Source: Massilia sp. Root418 (lineage in GTDB: Bacteria > Pseudomonadota > Gammaproteobacteria > Burkholderiales > Burkholderiaceae_D). From it: a stretch of 64,000 bases of DNA. The translations under genes and the position numbers were made by a program. Below are positions 56,161 through 64,000 of the stretch, one piece after another; positions within the stretch are counted from its first letter, which is position 1, and every line of letters starts with the position of its first letter. The stretch covers positions 28,610-92,609 of the forward strand of contig NZ_LMEC01000004.1 in NCBI RefSeq assembly GCF_001425265.1. The letters are read 5' to 3'. The notes under the pieces are model-generated. The model did no database searches. It saw nothing but the letters and a program-made list of their open reading frames with translations, and was not told the origin of the DNA.

Positions 56161-56820
56161 TCAGGCCGCCTCGTCGGCGCCCTTCTGGCCGGAATTCCAC
56201 AGCGCCGAGACCCAGGTCTTGATATGGCCGAGCTTGCGGTGGAAGAAATGGTCGGCGCCGGGTATCACCAGCACGGGGATGTCCTGCGGGCGCGCCCAGT
56301 CCAGCACGTGCTGCAGCGGAATCGTGTCGTCGTTCTCGCCGTGGATCAGGATGGTGTCGGCCGGCACGTCCGCCAGCTCCCATTTTTTGGCAGCCGCCCC
56401 CACCAGTACCAGGCGCTCGGCAGGCGTGCCGGCCTCGGCCAGGCGCTTGGCCAGCTGCGACTGCACGTAGGTGCCGAAGGAAAAGCCGGTCAGGGCCACC
56501 GGCAGTCCGGGGAATTTCTGCACCATGTGCTGGTACAGCAGGCCCATGTCGTCGGTTTCGCCGTGGCCGTGGTCATGCACGCCTTCCGAGGCGCCCACGC
56601 CGCGGAAGTTGATGCGCGCCACCACGTAGCCCAGGCCGACGAAGGTGCGCATCAGGGTGACGGCCACCTTGTTGTCCATGGTGCCGCCGTACAGCGGGTG
56701 CGGGTGCGCCACCAGGGCGATGCCGCGCGGCGGGGCATCGCCGGCCGGCATGTCGATCAGGCCTTCCATCTGGCCGGCGCCGCCTTGCAGCGTGAATTTT
56801 TCCGCGTTCTTGTTCATCAT
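56161..56820 (-). CDS. Alpha/beta hydrolase
   Basis: A 219-residue hydrolase of the dienelactone/short-esterase-like type. The nucleophile is in GFSFGTYV; Asp in HGENDDTIP; His in GADHFFHRKL. The opening NFRGVGASEG is a common oxyanion-region pattern. Substrate unknown. Start ATG 56820 overlaps the ferredoxin stop, so the pair is coupled. Confidence 0.85.
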   Translation of the reverse strand: MMNKNAEKFTLQGGAGQMEGLIDMPAGDAPPRGIALVAHPHPLYGGTMDNKVAVTLMRTFVGLGYVVARINFRGVGASEGVHDHGHGETDDMGLLYQHMVQKFPGLPVALTGFSFGTYVQSQLAKRLAEAGTPAERLVLVGAAAKKWELADVPADTILIHGENDDTIPLQHVLDWARPQDIPVLVIPGADHFFHRKLGHIKTWVSALWNSGQKGADEAA

Positions 56821-57137
56821 ATCTTCAGCCGCTCCACCACTTTGCCGCCCACCAGGTGGCTGTCCACGATCTCGTCGATATCCGTGGTGTCCACGTAGGT
56901 GTACCAGGTGCCTTCCGGATACACCACCATCACCGGGCCTTCTTCGCAGCGGTCCATGCAGCCGGCCTGGTTGATGCGCACCTTGCCCTGGCCGTTGATG
57001 CCCAGTTCCTTGCAGCGCTTTTTCGCGTGTTTTTGCGCGATCTCCGCGCCATGGTCGCCGCAGCTGTTGCGGCCGTCGTCCCGTTTGTTCATGCAAAAGA
57101 ACACGTGACGTTCAAAATAGGGTTTGTTGTCGCTCAT
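56817..57137 (-). CDS. Thioredoxin-like 2Fe-2S ferredoxin
   Basis: A 106-residue Shethna-type ferredoxin. The likely cluster ligands are C15, C26, C60 and C64 (HVFFCMNKR, NSCGDHG, AGCMDRC), with C42 as an extra. An electron-transfer partner cannot be named; the coupled alpha/beta hydrolase is not an obvious redox enzyme. Confidence 0.88.
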   Translation of the reverse strand: MSDNKPYFERHVFFCMNKRDDGRNSCGDHGAEIAQKHAKKRCKELGINGQGKVRINQAGCMDRCEEGPVMVVYPEGTWYTYVDTTDIDEIVDSHLVGGKVVERLKI

Positions 57138-57182
57138 GGTAGGGCCTCGCTTGTGTTTCCAGCCGCAATGATACCTCCCAAT

Positions 57183-57240
57183 GGCGGGTTACGCTGCGCG
57201 GACCGTAGGGCGGGTTAGGAGCGCAGCGACGTAACCCGCC
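57183..57240. repeat. Dispersed palindromic repeat, copy 8 (shortened)
   Basis: One arm is truncated: GGCGGGTTACGCTGCGC joins directly to CGTAGGGCGGGTTAGGAG...ACGTAACCCGCC with the CTAACCCGCCCTACG half missing. Lies between the ferredoxin start and the VanZ stop. Confidence 0.88.
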
Positions 57241-57241
57241 G

Positions 57242-58375
57242 TCACGGCCGGTTGAGCTTGTGTGACGGCAGCAGCAGGAACCACAGCGCGAAAAACGGCC
57301 ACAGCAGCGACAGGAATTGCGCCGCGCCATTGAAGTTGAGGAACTTGCCCTGCACCCATCCTTGCAGCGTGGCCAGGAAGTAGGGATTGACCGGCGTCGT
57401 GTTCACAATAAGCAAGCTAAGCAGCAAAGTCAGCGCAGCCAGGCGGCGCTGCGCCAGCTGCGGCGCGAACGCCAGCCCGGCCAGCATGATGGCCCCGATC
57501 AGGAAGCCGCCCTGCGCCCCCGGCGTGATCCAGACGAATGCATTTTCCGGCGAGAACAGCAGCGCCGTCGCCAGCGACTTCACCACGATGGCCGCGCTCG
57601 CCAGCCCGATCAGCAGGCCGGCGCGCGGCGCGTGCTTGCGCATCAGGCACAGCAGGGTCAGGCCTGCCCCCACCATGCCGCAGGCGGTGATGATGGTTTC
57701 CGACAGCCAGTACTGTTCCACCGTCAGTTCCACGCCGGGCCGCACCAGCTCCACCAGGTCGATATTCGTGTCGAGCAGGCCGGACAGCCAATCCGACAGG
57801 ATGGGCAGCAGCTGCCCGTGGCCGAACAAAAAGCCCTGCGGATAGATCTGTGCCAGCGGCCACAAGGCCATCAGCACCAGGCCCTGGCTGGTGTGCTGCA
57901 CGAACCAGCGCTGGCGCAGCCGGTACAGATGGCTGCCGTCCAGCAGCTTGGTCACGGTCAGGGTGCCGAACAGCGCGCCCACGGCGGCGCCAGCGGCGTT
58001 GGTGTAAAAGTCCAGGTTGGACGACACACGGGTGGGCAGATAAGTCTGCACTGCTTCCATGATGCCGGACACCAGCACCCCGCACGCGGCGGCCGCCACG
58101 AAGGCCGCCACGCCGCGCAATCGCGGGTACAGCGCGTACACCACCAGCGCGCCGAAGGGCATATAGCCTACCACGTTGATGATGGCGTCGAACTTGGTCC
58201 AGTAGCGCGGCATGGACGTGTGTTCGAGGAAGATCAGCGGCGACAGGCCCTGGTTCAGCCAGCCGGAGAAGGGGAACCAGCTGGCGTAGATGATCAGCAG
58301 CAGATAGGCCAGCAGCGACGCCCGCGCCACCGGCGAGGGCATGCGGGGCTGGACCGTTGTTTCAGTGACGCTCAC
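57242..58375 (-). CDS. VanZ-family membrane protein
   Basis: A 377-residue multi-pass membrane protein. Recognised from the VanZ-like region (YLLLIIYASWFPFSGW, KFDAIINVVGYMPFGALVV, ALYPRLRGVAAFVAA, GIMEAVQTYLPTR, NLDFYTNAAGAAVGA). Only the N-terminal half matches VanZ; the C-terminal half adds five or so helices. VanZ in enterococci gives low-level teicoplanin resistance, but most family members have unknown roles. It follows the Mla-type operon by three bases, so co-transcription is likely. Confidence 0.85.
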   Translation of the reverse strand: MSVTETTVQPRMPSPVARASLLAYLLLIIYASWFPFSGWLNQGLSPLIFLEHTSMPRYWTKFDAIINVVGYMPFGALVVYALYPRLRGVAAFVAAAACGVLVSGIMEAVQTYLPTRVSSNLDFYTNAAGAAVGALFGTLTVTKLLDGSHLYRLRQRWFVQHTSQGLVLMALWPLAQIYPQGFLFGHGQLLPILSDWLSGLLDTNIDLVELVRPGVELTVEQYWLSETIITACGMVGAGLTLLCLMRKHAPRAGLLIGLASAAIVVKSLATALLFSPENAFVWITPGAQGGFLIGAIMLAGLAFAPQLAQRRLAALTLLLSLLIVNTTPVNPYFLATLQGWVQGKFLNFNGAAQFLSLLWPFFALWFLLLPSHKLNRP

Positions 58376-58378
58376 GCT

Positions 58379-59104
58379 TTACTGCGCTGGCTGCGACGCC
58401 TGCGATGGCTGCGCTGGCTGCGATACCTGCGGCATGGTCGCCAGCCAGGCCAGGATGTCGGCGGCAACCGCGTCGGTGGACGCTGCCAGCGCGCGCGCGC
58501 CGCCGGCAGCGTCTGCGCTGCGGGCTTCGGTACTGCGCGTGAAGGTCTGCTGGTCCAGCAGCTTGTGGTTGCGGAACAGCGAAGCGCGCAGCGACACCTG
58601 GCCGCTGCTGCGGGTCTGGCTGTCGAAGTTCTGCGAGAAGTCGTCCGCCTCCAGGCGCAGTATGGGCATGCCGACAGCGGCGTCGGTGGTGGCCAGCACT
58701 TTCACGCCGGCATGCGCCAGGCGCGCGCGCAGGCGCTGCGTCAGCAGCTGCAGCGGCGTCACGCTCCACGCGTTCTGCGAGTAGGGGCGGGCTTGCTGCG
58801 CGTCCGCGTACAGCAGGCGGTAATACATGCGGTTGCTGTCCAGCGAGGCGGGGCCGTTCACGTCCGCCACCACCAGTGCGGGCAGCGCAGCCACCGGTGC
58901 CGCCGGCGCGCCACCGGCAGACGGCGCGGGGGCGGCGGGCAGCGGCCCCAGGTCGTAGACGGTGCTGGTGACGCTTTTGGTGGCGCAGCCGGCAGCGGCG
59001 ACCGCCAGCGCGGCGGCTGCGGCCAGGCGCGCCAGCCGGCTGAGATGGGAGCCGGGCATGCATTCGGCCGTGGCTTCGGGCATTGATTCTGGCTTGCTTT
59101 TCAT
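58379..59104 (-). CDS. ABC-type transport auxiliary lipoprotein (PqiC/LetC-type)
   Basis: A 241-residue lipoprotein with lipobox VAAAGC (Cys near 40) and the auxiliary-component fold (PALVVADVNGPASLDSNRMYYR, QNAWSVTPLQLLTQRLR). It is expected to bridge the periplasmic MlaD-type ring to the outer membrane. The C-terminus is a repeat QPAQPSQASQPAQ. Last gene in the Mla-type group before VanZ. Confidence 0.82.
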   Translation of the reverse strand: MKSKPESMPEATAECMPGSHLSRLARLAAAAALAVAAAGCATKSVTSTVYDLGPLPAAPAPSAGGAPAAPVAALPALVVADVNGPASLDSNRMYYRLLYADAQQARPYSQNAWSVTPLQLLTQRLRARLAHAGVKVLATTDAAVGMPILRLEADDFSQNFDSQTRSSGQVSLRASLFRNHKLLDQQTFTRSTEARSADAAGGARALAASTDAVAADILAWLATMPQVSQPAQPSQASQPAQ

Positions 59105-59118
59105 GGTGCTCCTTCTTC

Positions 59119-60060
59119 TTATTTGGCGGCGGGCGGCGTGAAGCCGGCTTCGCCCGGCCCCGGCGTGCCGTCCGGCGCGCCGAACAGGATGCTTTGCGGC
59201 CTGTCGTTCAGGGTGTTCATGGTGCGGCGCACGGCGCGCATCGAGGAACGCGTTTCATCGGTCAGCGCGTTAATGTTCGGCAGCGTCTCCAGCTCCACGC
59301 CCCCGGCCACGGTCTCCAGCGACAGGCCCACGCGGTCCACGGTGCTGTTCAGGCGCGAAATGGCGCCGTTCGGCCCTTGCAGGCTGGCCGACAGTTTGGT
59401 GGCGTCGTCCGCCAGGCGGTTCACGGCTGCCAGGCTGCCCTGCGCCTGATCCACCAGCTTCGGCAGCTTGTCGAAGGTCGGGCCCAGCTGCGCGGGCAGG
59501 GCGCGGTATTCGCGCGCGGTTTCGCTCACGTCGGTGAAGGCGCCGAGGATGGCTTTCTGGTTGGCGGGGCTGAGCAGGGTACTCAGTTCGTCCGTGACCT
59601 TCTCCGCCTTGGACAGGATGGCCTTGCCGCGCTTCTCCAGCTGGTCGAACAGGCCGGGCTGCAGTGGGATGCGGGTTGGATTGTCCTTGTTGGTTGCCAG
59701 CCGTGGCGAACCCACCGACTCGTCGTCCAGCTGGATGTAGGCAATGCCGGTCACGCCCTGGTAGCCCAGGGTGGCGAAGGTGGTCTTGGTGATGGGCGTT
59801 TCCGGGTCCACGCTCAGGTGTACCAGGATCTGTCCCGCCACCTTGGCATCGAAATCGATGGCGTCCACCTTGCCCACCTCCAGGCCGCGGTAGCGCACTG
59901 CCGCCTGCGGGTTCAGGCCGGGCACCGACAGCGTGGTGGCGATCAGGTAGGGATTGCGCTCCACGCGGTCGCGGTTGAACCAGACGCCGAACAGCACCGC
60001 CGCGATCAGCAGCGATATCGTGAAGAAGCCTGTCATTAATGCGTGCGATCTGTTTTCCAT
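59119..60060 (-). CDS. mlaD: MlaD/MCE-domain lipid transport protein
   Basis: A 313-residue membrane-anchored MCE protein: TM near 10-27 (TGFFTISLLIAAVLFGVWF), MCE domain (VPGLNPQAAVRYRGLEVGKV) at about 40-120, and a helical C-terminal region that forms a ring or barrel. It would bind phospholipid and pass it between the permease and the outer membrane. It lies between the MlaF-type ATPase and the lipoprotein gene. Confidence 0.9.
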   Translation of the reverse strand: MENRSHALMTGFFTISLLIAAVLFGVWFNRDRVERNPYLIATTLSVPGLNPQAAVRYRGLEVGKVDAIDFDAKVAGQILVHLSVDPETPITKTTFATLGYQGVTGIAYIQLDDESVGSPRLATNKDNPTRIPLQPGLFDQLEKRGKAILSKAEKVTDELSTLLSPANQKAILGAFTDVSETAREYRALPAQLGPTFDKLPKLVDQAQGSLAAVNRLADDATKLSASLQGPNGAISRLNSTVDRVGLSLETVAGGVELETLPNINALTDETRSSMRAVRRTMNTLNDRPQSILFGAPDGTPGPGEAGFTPPAAK

Positions 60061-60062
60061 GC

Positions 60063-60929
60063 CTACTCCTTGTTCTTGCTTGCTTCATTGCTTTCATCGA
60101 GCGCTTCCAGCGCGCGCTTGCCGCGGTCGCCGAGGAAGAACTCTTTGATGAAGGGATGATCCACCTTGATCACTTCGCGCGTCGGTGCGATGGCGATCAC
60201 ATGTTTTTCCGCCAGCACGGCGATGCGCGTGGACAGGGCGAACAGCGTGTCCAGGTCGTGTGTCACCATCACCACCGTCAGCCCCAGTTCGCGGTGCAGC
60301 GACTTGATCAGCTTCACGAAGCTCTCCGAGCGGTCCGGGTCCAGGCCGGCGGTGGGCTCGTCGAGGAACAGCAGCTTGGGCTCCAGCACCAGCGCGCGCG
60401 CCAGTGCCACCCGCTTGATCATGCCGCCGGACAGGTCGGACGGCATCTTGTTCGCGTGCTCCGGGCCCAGGTCCACCATGTTCATTTTCAGCAGCACCGC
60501 GTCGCGTATCAGGTCCTGCGGCAGCACGCGCAGCTCGCGCATCGGCTGGGCGATGTTCTCGAACACGGTCAGCGCCGAATACAGCGCGCCCTGCTGGAAC
60601 AGCATGCCCCAGTGGTTGCGCAGCTGCTGCAAGTGCTCGGCGTTGGCCTCGCTGATATCTTCGCCGAAAATGCGCACGCAGCCCTTGCTCGGGCGCTCCA
60701 GGCCCAGCATCTGGCGCAGCAGCACGGTCTTGCCGGTGCCCGAACCGCCCACGATGGACAGGATCTCGCCCTGTTCTATCTCCAGGTTCAGGTCCTGGTG
60801 CACCACGGTGCGGCCGAATTTGGTCTGCAGGTTGGTGATCTGGACCACCGGCACGCTGCCGTCCAGCGTCAGCTTGCCTTCGCCGTCCGGACAGCCGCAG
60901 TTTTCATCGGCGGGCAGGTTCTCGTCCAT
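60063..60929 (-). CDS. mlaF: MlaF-type ABC transporter ATPase
   Basis: A 288-residue ABC ATPase. Walker A GGSGTGKT, Q-loop in MLFQQGALYS, signature LSGGMIKR, Walker B LLFLDEPTAGLDP, and H-loop in VTHDLDTLF. The QGAL sequence is characteristic of MlaF-type ATPases. Unlike E. coli MlaF it has an N-terminal Cys-rich leader of about 20 residues (ADENCGCPDG). TGATG overlap with the permease gene. Confidence 0.92.
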   Translation of the reverse strand: MDENLPADENCGCPDGEGKLTLDGSVPVVQITNLQTKFGRTVVHQDLNLEIEQGEILSIVGGSGTGKTVLLRQMLGLERPSKGCVRIFGEDISEANAEHLQQLRNHWGMLFQQGALYSALTVFENIAQPMRELRVLPQDLIRDAVLLKMNMVDLGPEHANKMPSDLSGGMIKRVALARALVLEPKLLFLDEPTAGLDPDRSESFVKLIKSLHRELGLTVVMVTHDLDTLFALSTRIAVLAEKHVIAIAPTREVIKVDHPFIKEFFLGDRGKRALEALDESNEASKNKE

Positions 60930-62056
60930 CAGTAGCCCACCCCGTTAAAGACGATGGCGAACACCGCGTCCGCCAGGATCACCACCGTAATAGCCGTCAC
61001 CACCGACGTGGTGGTGCCGCGTCCCAGGCTCTCCGTGTTGGGCTGGATGCGCAGGCCGAAATGGCAGGACACCAGCGCAATGAGCGTGCCGAACACCACG
61101 CCCTTGAGCAGGCCGATCAGGTAGTTCGCCAGCGGCACCGCGTCCGGAAGCTTCTGGATGAAGTAGCGTGAAGACAGGTTCAGTTCCACCTTGGCCGACA
61201 CCATGCCGCCGATCAGCGCCATGGTGTCGGTCCAGATCACCAGCAGCGGCATGGAGATGGCCAGCGCGATCACCTTGGGCAGTATCAGGCGGAAGCCGTG
61301 CGATATGCCCATCACGAGCATGGCGTCCAGTTCCTCGGTCACCCGCATCACGCCCAGCTGCGCCGTGATGGACGACCCCGAGCGGCCCGCCACCAGGATC
61401 GCCGCCAGCAGCGGCCCGAGTTCGCGGATCACGCTCATGCCGAGCAGGTTGACCAGGTAGATGTCGCCGCCAAAGGTGCGCAGCTGCTGCGCCGACAGGA
61501 AAGACAGCACAACGCCGATCAGGAAGCCCACCAGCGCGGTGATGCCCAGTGCCTGGAAGCCCGCATGGTAGATATTGGCGGAAATCTCGCGCCACGGGCC
61601 GCGCATGGGGTTGCGCAGGAAACGCCAGGCGTCCTGGGTGACCTGGCCGATCAGGCGCACGAAGCCTGTGAGGTGCTCGCCGAAGCCCATGATGGCGAAG
61701 CCCAGCTTCATCACCGACGTCAGGCGGTGCTTGCGCGGGTGCTGGAGGTCCAGCGTCCCCGTGGTTTCCAGGCGCTTGAAGAATTCTTCGTGTTCGGGTG
61801 CTATTTGCAGGGATGCTGGGCGTTTCTTGCCCCAGGCATTCCATAAAAGCTGGGCGCCGATGTGGTCCATCGACTCGATGGCGCGCAAGTCCCACTGCGG
61901 GTTTTTGCTTTTGAGCTGTTTCAGCGCCGCCGTGATGGCGCGCATGGACTGGCGGTGCGCCAGCGCATGGACCTGCCAGGTACCGCTGGCCGTGACCGTA
62001 GCCCCTGGCGCGCTGCCGGAGCTGATGGAGAGGGTGGGCACAGGGTTAGTTGGCAT
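60929..62056 (-). CDS. mlaE: MlaE-type ABC permease with N-terminal STAS-like domain
   Basis: A 375-residue permease. Residues 1-110 resemble a STAS-like domain (LRAIESMDHIGAQLLWNAWG), the separate MlaB protein in E. coli; residues 115-375 are the MlaE permease (FQALGITALVGFLIGVVLS, SVIRELGPLLAAILVAGRSG, LDAMLVMGISHGFRLILPKV). First gene of the group, giving the order mlaE, mlaF, mlaD, lipoprotein, vanZ. No MlaC periplasmic carrier is present. Confidence 0.92.
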   Translation of the reverse strand: MPTNPVPTLSISSGSAPGATVTASGTWQVHALAHRQSMRAITAALKQLKSKNPQWDLRAIESMDHIGAQLLWNAWGKKRPASLQIAPEHEEFFKRLETTGTLDLQHPRKHRLTSVMKLGFAIMGFGEHLTGFVRLIGQVTQDAWRFLRNPMRGPWREISANIYHAGFQALGITALVGFLIGVVLSFLSAQQLRTFGGDIYLVNLLGMSVIRELGPLLAAILVAGRSGSSITAQLGVMRVTEELDAMLVMGISHGFRLILPKVIALAISMPLLVIWTDTMALIGGMVSAKVELNLSSRYFIQKLPDAVPLANYLIGLLKGVVFGTLIALVSCHFGLRIQPNTESLGRGTTTSVVTAITVVILADAVFAIVFNGVGY

Positions 62057-62111
62057 GGCTCAAGTGTAAGTGACTTTCTATCACCGCGCCACCCGGTACG
62101 GTGGCGGATCT

Positions 62112-62239
62112 GGCGGGTTACGCTGCGCTAATCCGCCCTACGATGTGTCGTCCGTGGGCGGGGCGGATTACGCTGCACCCGGCTCACGATATGTCGTTCG
62201 TGGGCACGTAGGGCGGGTTAGGCGAAGCCGTAACCCGCC
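62112..62239. repeat. Dispersed palindromic repeat, copy 9 (compound)
   Basis: Three half-modules: GGCGGGTTACGCTGCGC...TCCGCCCTACG, a degenerate GGGGCGGATTACGCTG, and CGTAGGGCGGGTTAGGCG...CCGTAACCCGCC. The two spacers are direct copies of a 20-base sequence (ACGATGTGTCGTCCGTGGGC and ACGATATGTCGTTCGTGGGC), suggesting internal duplication. Confidence 0.87.
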
Positions 62240-62242
62240 GTG

Positions 62243-63721
62243 CTATGCCGCCAGGTGACGCGCCTGCCGCTGCGGCGCCGGATGGTGCACATGCGCCGCC
62301 GGCTTGCCCTTGGCTGCAAAATCGCCCGCCAGCACCTGCGCCGCCGCATCCGCATCCATCCCCCCGTGCACCAGCCAGCGCTGCACCATGGCGGCCAGGC
62401 GGTCCAGAGCGATGCGGTGCGTGGCATCCGTGTTCGCGTACAGCCAATCCGAGAATGCCATGAAATTCTGGAACGGCATCTCTCCCAAAAGAGTCGGCAA
62501 GGTATGCGTAAAACGGCCCGAGTTGGCCACCAGGTCCCAATAACGGGCGAAGCGCACCAGGCGCTGCATGGTCTGGAAATCGATATGCTTGTTCGCCAGG
62601 ATGGTGTACGGCGGATGCGGATCGAACACCAGTCCGAAAGGCTCCGTATGCCGGATGATGGGCGTGCCGCGCAGGCGCTTCAGGATGCCGAACTGGATCT
62701 CGTGCGGCCCCAGGGCCCACAGCTTGTTGAAGCCCTCGGCGAAACTCTCCACCGTCTCTCCCGGCAGGCCCGCGATCAGGTCCACGTGCATGTGCGCGGT
62801 GGAATGGTCGCACAGCCAGCGGATATTGTCGGCCGCCTTCTGGTTGTCCTGCTTGCGGCTCACCAGCGTCTGCACCTCCGGGTTGAAGCTCTGGATGCCG
62901 ATCTCGAACTGCAGCGCGCCGTGCGGGAATTTGGCGATGCCTTCCTTCAGCGCATCCGGCAAATGGTCCGGCACCAGCTCGAAGTGGGCGTACACCGGGT
63001 CGTCCGGGTTCGCCTCCAGCTTATCCAGGAAGAACTGCATGATCTTCAGGCTGGTCTTGATATTCAGGTTGAAGGTGCGGTCCACGAACTTGAACAGCCG
63101 CGCCCCGCGCGCGTGCAGGCCCTCCATCTCCGCCAGGAACAGGTCGATATTGAACGGCCAGGCCGTCTTGTCCAGCGCCGACAGGCAGAACTCGCACTTG
63201 AACGGGCAGCCCCGCGAAGCCTCCACGTAAATGGTGCGGTTCTTGATGTCGTCGTCCGAATACAGTGAATAGGGCAGCTTCAGCTCCGCCATCGGCGGCT
63301 GGTGGCCGGCGTGCACTTTCATGATGGGTTTTGGGCCGTTCAGGATCTCGTTGCACACCTTGGGGAAAGTCACGTCGCCCCAGCCGGTGATCACATAGTC
63401 CGCCAGCCGCACAATCTCCTGCTCGTTCGTCTCGTACGACACCTCCGGCCCGCCCAGCACCACCACCACGTCCGGCGCCACGCGCTTTAGCATGCCCACC
63501 ACCTTGTTGGTTTCCTCGACGTTCCATATATAGACGCCGAAACCGACAATGCGCGGCTTGTGCGCCAGAATGCGCTCCACGATTTCCGTGGTCTTCGCGC
63601 CGATCACGAATTCCTGGATTGTCGTCTGCGCCTGCAGCTCCCCCATGTTCGCAAGCAGGTAGCGCAAGCCCAGGGAAGCATGGGTGTAGCGCGCATTGAG
63701 GGTAGAGAGCAGGATAGTCAT
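62243..63721 (-). CDS. B12-binding radical SAM protein
   Basis: A 492-residue enzyme. An N-terminal cobalamin-binding-like domain (LSTLNARYTHASLGLRYL, VGFGVYIWNVEE, LGGPEVS) is followed by a radical SAM core with the cluster motif C172-x3-C176-x2-C179 (GCPFKCEFC) and a DUF4080-like C-terminal region. Substrate is unknown; such proteins include methyltransferases and ring-modifying enzymes. Ends eight bases after copy 9 of the repeat on the opposite side. Confidence 0.88.
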   Translation of the reverse strand: MTILLSTLNARYTHASLGLRYLLANMGELQAQTTIQEFVIGAKTTEIVERILAHKPRIVGFGVYIWNVEETNKVVGMLKRVAPDVVVVLGGPEVSYETNEQEIVRLADYVITGWGDVTFPKVCNEILNGPKPIMKVHAGHQPPMAELKLPYSLYSDDDIKNRTIYVEASRGCPFKCEFCLSALDKTAWPFNIDLFLAEMEGLHARGARLFKFVDRTFNLNIKTSLKIMQFFLDKLEANPDDPVYAHFELVPDHLPDALKEGIAKFPHGALQFEIGIQSFNPEVQTLVSRKQDNQKAADNIRWLCDHSTAHMHVDLIAGLPGETVESFAEGFNKLWALGPHEIQFGILKRLRGTPIIRHTEPFGLVFDPHPPYTILANKHIDFQTMQRLVRFARYWDLVANSGRFTHTLPTLLGEMPFQNFMAFSDWLYANTDATHRIALDRLAAMVQRWLVHGGMDADAAAQVLAGDFAAKGKPAAHVHHPAPQRQARHLAA

Positions 63722-63763
63722 GGAAGGGGTGAAGAATAAGACGGCAAAGGAGCCATTTTACCC

Positions 63764-63792
63764 TTGCCAAGCCGTGGCGGCTTCTATATAGT
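63764..63792 (+). promoter_or_regulatory. Probable upstream rRNA promoter (P1)
   Basis: TTGCCA (63764-63769), 17-base spacer, TATAGT (63787-63792), 74 bases upstream of a second promoter. Tandem promoters are normal for rRNA operons. Confidence 0.6.
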
Positions 63793-63837
63793 TCTGCCTC
63801 CCGACGCACACAGTGTGTTGGGTGAAACAAACAGGGG

Positions 63838-63866
63838 TTGACGAGCTGCACGAAACATCGCATAAT
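63838..63866 (+). promoter_or_regulatory. Probable rRNA operon promoter (P2)
   Basis: TTGACG (63838-63843), exact 17-base spacer, CATAAT (63861-63866). Followed directly by the rRNA-type leader; no coding region is found before the window end. Confidence 0.75.
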
Positions 63867-63910
63867 CTCGCTTCTCTGCTGCTGAACAAAACGCTTCAGC
63901 AAGTAACGCA

Positions 63911-64000
63911 GAATTCTTTAAAAATTAACAGTCGATAAGTGTGGGCGTTTGATGATGATGCCGGAGGCGCAAGCCTCTTAGCTCAAATTATTAAACGCTC
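63911..64000 (+). ncRNA. rRNA operon leader with boxA-like element (16S gene beyond window)
   Basis: TTCTTTAAAAATTAAC is a boxA-like antitermination motif, followed by GATAAGTGTGGGCGTTTGATG, the sequence typically found just before 16S genes in this family. GGGCGTTTGA and TTAAACGCTC at the window end can pair as part of the leader stem. The 16S gene itself is not in the window. Confidence 0.7.

Overview
The window is high-GC DNA from a betaproteobacterium, most likely an Oxalobacteraceae member of the Massilia/Duganella type. The evidence is the rpmH-rnpA-yidD-yidC / dnaA-dnaN-gyrB replication-origin block, a PEP-CTERM protein, DUF4148, many chemoreceptors, and a dispersed palindromic repeat (CGTAGGGCGGGTTAG ... 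TAACCCGCC) present nine times, nearly always just after a stop codon. The last 280 bases look like the promoter and leader of an rRNA operon whose 16S gene begins beyond the window.

Layout. 1-8.3 kb: the end of folE, a thioredoxin-fold protein, a secreted M28 peptidase, a DUF4148 protein, a Cache-type chemoreceptor, a LysR regulator divergent from a quinone-oxidoreductase-like gene, and a lipoprotein. 8.4-16.5 kb: a translationally coupled signalling operon (three-receiver hybrid kinase, CheR, CheB, receiver-kinase) followed by a chemoreceptor ending in a CheR/CheB-docking-like pentapeptide. 16.7-20.8 kb: DUF2244 and OmpW proteins and three YsnF/DUF2382 stress-type genes, with FNR-like boxes upstream. 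20.8-27.4 kb: a two-subunit molybdenum hydroxylase, then soxXYZA and a flavocytochrome-c-type pair (fccA/fccB), without soxB or soxCD. 27.4-35 kb: a HAF-repeat PEP-CTERM protein, a tssF-tssG pair, an unknown protein, and a TolA/TonB-like protein with a long degenerate repeat.

35.3-41.0 kb is an AT-richer island wedged between that TolA-like gene and the gyrB terminator. It holds a DNA cytosine-5 methyltransferase on the plus strand, converging on a minus-strand operon of an HNH nuclease, a dual-GHKL ATPase/kinase, and a response regulator whose C-terminus carries an RNxxxH (HEPN-like) motif. I read this as a candidate restriction/abortive-infection system in which a two-component relay may control a HEPN-type effector. 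It is the most unusual locus here; its function is inference.

41.1-51 kb is the origin region: gyrB, dnaN, dnaA leftward and rpmH, rnpA, yidD, yidC, mnmE rightward, with a DnaA box and promoters between dnaA and rpmH. 51-64 kb is mostly housekeeping: a small zinc-ribbon protein, an Hpt protein coupled to a CAP-domain lipoprotein, pssA, an aldo/keto reductase, a D-Ala-D-Ala carboxypeptidase, a hydrolase with a 2Fe-2S ferredoxin, a VanZ protein, an Mla-type lipid transporter operon, a B12-binding radical SAM protein and the rRNA promoter region. No tRNA, CRISPR array, insertion sequence or integrase was seen.
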